Origin: Bacillota bacterium
Lineage (GTDB): Bacteria > Bacillota > Sulfobacillia > Sulfobacillales > Sulfobacillaceae
Direction of reading: 5' to 3'
Length of the DNA: 32,460 nt
Assembly (NCBI GenBank): GCA_021797515.1
Contig: JAJZZP010000030.1
Span: forward strand, 1 to 32,460
Position 1 is the stretch's first letter; the number at the start of each line of letters is the position of its first letter. The position numbers were made by a program, and so were the translations under genes. The notes below the pieces were generated by a model. The model searched no databases and was not told where the DNA came from. It saw nothing but the letters and a program-made list of their open reading frames with translations. Shown here piece after piece: positions 31,279-32,460 of the stretch.

Positions 31279-31440
31279 CTAGTTCGCCAGATCTTCTACA
31301 GTGTGGACATTATAGGCATAGGTAGCCCCAATCCTGTACGTCCAACCCCGGGGCGACGATATCATTTTAAGTCGGCTGTTGATACCTTCCAGAAGCCCAA
31401 TTGCTGATGTCGGGATAAAGCAGACTATTTTTCATCGCCT
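31279..31440 (-). pseudogene. C-terminal fragment of an ISL3-type transposase
   Basis: The minus strand reads SAIGLLEGINSRLKMISSPR (codons from 31407) and then a short tail to a TAG at 31281-31279. The [ST]N-G-L-x-E-G-[IL]-N pattern followed by a basic R/K-x-K stretch is the final block of the DDE domain in ISL3-family transposases, with the catalytic Glu in LLEGIN. Everything upstream is lost or scrambled, so it is a relic. It sits about 130 nt after tRNA-Val. Confidence 0.6.
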
Positions 31441-31511
31441 CATCATCTCACTTTCCAGAATCGTTGATCAAGATCGGTGGTAATATATAACGCCGTTGCG
31501 GCCCTTCTAAT

Positions 31512-31535
31512 CCCAGCGTGGCAAGCCACGCTGGG
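31512..31535. repeat. perfect 11-bp inverted repeat with a 2-nt centre
   Basis: CCCAGCGTGGC (31512-31522) and GCCACGCTGGG (31525-31535) are separated by AA. The symmetry is exact and GC rich, with no U-tract after it. It could be a mobile-element end, a protein site or a strong RNA hairpin. The DNA from 31536 to 32103 has no recognised gene; one plus-strand stretch near 31640-31767 (ending HALLRIIDRRHISGQN) looks protein-like but has no start. Confidence 0.7.
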
Positions 31536-32103
31536 GACCCCTCACTACCACGAAGCGTTGGACGGCGTCATGAATGGTTCTATGGAATTTCTTGCGGGCT
31601 ATGCCATATTTTCAGCTCGTTTCGGAACAATAAAAAACCTCACAACCACAAGCAGAAAACTGACTATGACCATGATATTTGGCTCAGCTGGGCCTTTTAC
31701 TACTATCTCTCAACCATTCATGCACTGCTACGTATCATCGACCGCAGACACATCTCCGGTCAAAATTAGGGCTTAACCTGACCCATGCAAGCGATAGAGT
31801 AACACAGGCGACGATTCCTTTCCAGCACTCTCACAAGGCAGATGTTGGTCAGAACAGACGATGGCTCAACCTTATAAGGGGTATTATCCGATGACGATGT
31901 TTTCGTAACCGACCCCGTGAAACAATGGCATCATCCCGTGCGTTACCCTCCATATAAGAATCATTCAGAAGGTCTTATCGAATCCAGTCGACGAGTTTTG
32001 AGCCCTCTAAAGAGGACGATCGTTATGAAGTTAGAATGGTTTGAGTAGGTGGGCAAGAGGGACAATGTGGCTCGACTTCGCCAAACATGAGGAGGTGAGC
32101 GCA

Positions 32104-32277
32104 ATGCTATCGTGGGCGCGCAAGGCTTTGACCGGTGCAGTCGTCGTGACAGCGGTATCGGGATTAGGCGGTGGACTGGCTTTAGCGTGTACCGTTTCGT
32201 CTAATCATCAATTTGATGGAGCTATGGTTTCTGCAGCGCCCTCACAAGGGTGGCCAAGGGATTTCTGCCAATATTGA
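32104..32277 (+). CDS. short secreted protein, probably frameshifted
   Basis: The ATG at 32104 follows GAGGAGGTGAGC and opens a 57-residue frame. Residues 1-28 are a clear export signal (MLSWARKALTGAVVVTAVSG, then a LALAC end that could be a lipobox). The mature part stops after 29 residues. In other frames coding-like text continues: GGQGISANIDWA and then YNPGSASQGTENRGIFLAVS, ending near 32410. This suggests a gene for a secreted protein of about 100 residues broken by two frameshifts. I do not recognise the family. It lies in an eroded region, which supports decay. Confidence 0.45.
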   Translation: MLSWARKALTGAVVVTAVSGLGGGLALACTVSSNHQFDGAMVSAAPSQGWPRDFCQY

Positions 32278-32388
32278 TTGGGCCCGACCCCTCTGTTTGC
32301 TATAAACAGAGCTCTGCATGGACTGTGCTGGCTTATAACCCAGGTTCCGCGAGTCAGGGAACGGAAAATCGTGGAATTTTTTTGGCCG

Positions 32389-32460
32389 TTAGCCCGACGG
32401 GTCCCAGATAAACCCCCGGTCAATCGGCACGCCTAGCGCATCTAAGAGGCGGCGCTGGTA
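32389..32460 (-). CDS. C-terminal end of an unknown minus-strand gene, cut by the window edge
   Basis: The last 24 codons on the minus strand are open from the window edge to a TAA at 32391-32389 and read YQRRLLDALGVPI and RGFIWDPSG. The Q-R-x-L-L-x-A-L-G pattern is common at the ends of transposases and also of other proteins. Too little is present to name a family. Confidence 0.3.
   Translation of the reverse strand, partial: YQRRLLDALGVPIDRGFIWDPSG

Noticed and set aside
31477-31776. 99-codon plus-strand frame after the ISL3 relic
   Set aside because: It crosses the perfect inverted repeat, lacks a ribosome binding site and shows no domain; overlapping frames look equally plausible.
1-32460. 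CRISPR array, prophage or antiphage operon
   Set aside because: No regularly spaced repeats, cas genes, structural phage genes or recognised defence proteins were seen; the only tandem repeat is the 9-bp triplicate at 29490.

Overview
This 32.5-kb window looks like a chromosomal segment of an endospore-forming Bacillota. Supporting signs are an alpha/beta-type small acid-soluble spore protein, a CsoR-CopA-CopZ copper operon, a DapA/DapL lysine and diaminopimelate branch, CsaA, and strong GGAGG-type ribosome binding sites with frequent GTG/TTG starts. The mix of copper export, sulfur-related genes (cysE, TauE/SafE permease), acyl-CoA metabolism and many decayed insertion sequences would fit a moderately GC acidophile such as Sulfobacillus. 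That genus is inferred from general resemblance and was not tested.

Layout. Positions 1-228 hold a frameshifted gene remnant. Positions 309-3295 (minus) are csoR-copA-copZ, with a CsoR-like operator upstream. Positions 3361-5098 (minus) encode a two-subunit family I CoA-transferase resembling IpdA/IpdB, divergent from the spore protein gene at 5282. Positions 5715-12581 (minus) carry a beta-propeller lipoprotein, an MDR oxidoreductase without a catalytic zinc site, and a tight four-gene unit: HD phosphohydrolase, csaA, glycosyltransferase, NodB-like deacetylase. A small membrane protein (12874-13113, minus) is divergent from a plus-strand run at 13247-18562: an NRAMP-related transporter, an M20 peptidase, serine acetyltransferase, an unknown protein coupled by ATGA to a threonine dehydratase, and an unrecognised 53-residue Cys-rich protein. 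A 55-residue membrane protein and a TauE-type permease follow.

Positions 20000-20900 contain a decayed reading frame. murI then converges on dapA, the two sharing one CTAG as stop codons on opposite strands. dapA and dapL diverge from a palindromic TATAATTATA promoter region, and dapA has a long leader with a possible leader peptide and hairpin. D-glutamate from MurI and meso-diaminopimelate from the DapA/DapL route both feed peptidoglycan. After a TnpB remnant come an acyl-CoA dehydrogenase and a divergent LysR/DMT-exporter pair.

The right end is RNA and nucleic-acid housekeeping: rnpB (minus), rnhA, trmK and tdk (minus), then tRNA-Asn, tRNA-Met/Ile2 and tRNA-Val (plus). Beyond the tRNAs the DNA is eroded accessory sequence with an ISL3-type transposase tail, a perfect 11-bp inverted repeat, a short secreted protein that seems frameshifted, and the tail of an unknown minus-strand frame at the window edge.

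The best leads for something undescribed are the 53-residue zinc-finger-like protein with a hairpin over its ribosome binding site, the dapA leader, the apparent ATT start of trmK, and the non-canonical metal site of the NRAMP-like transporter.
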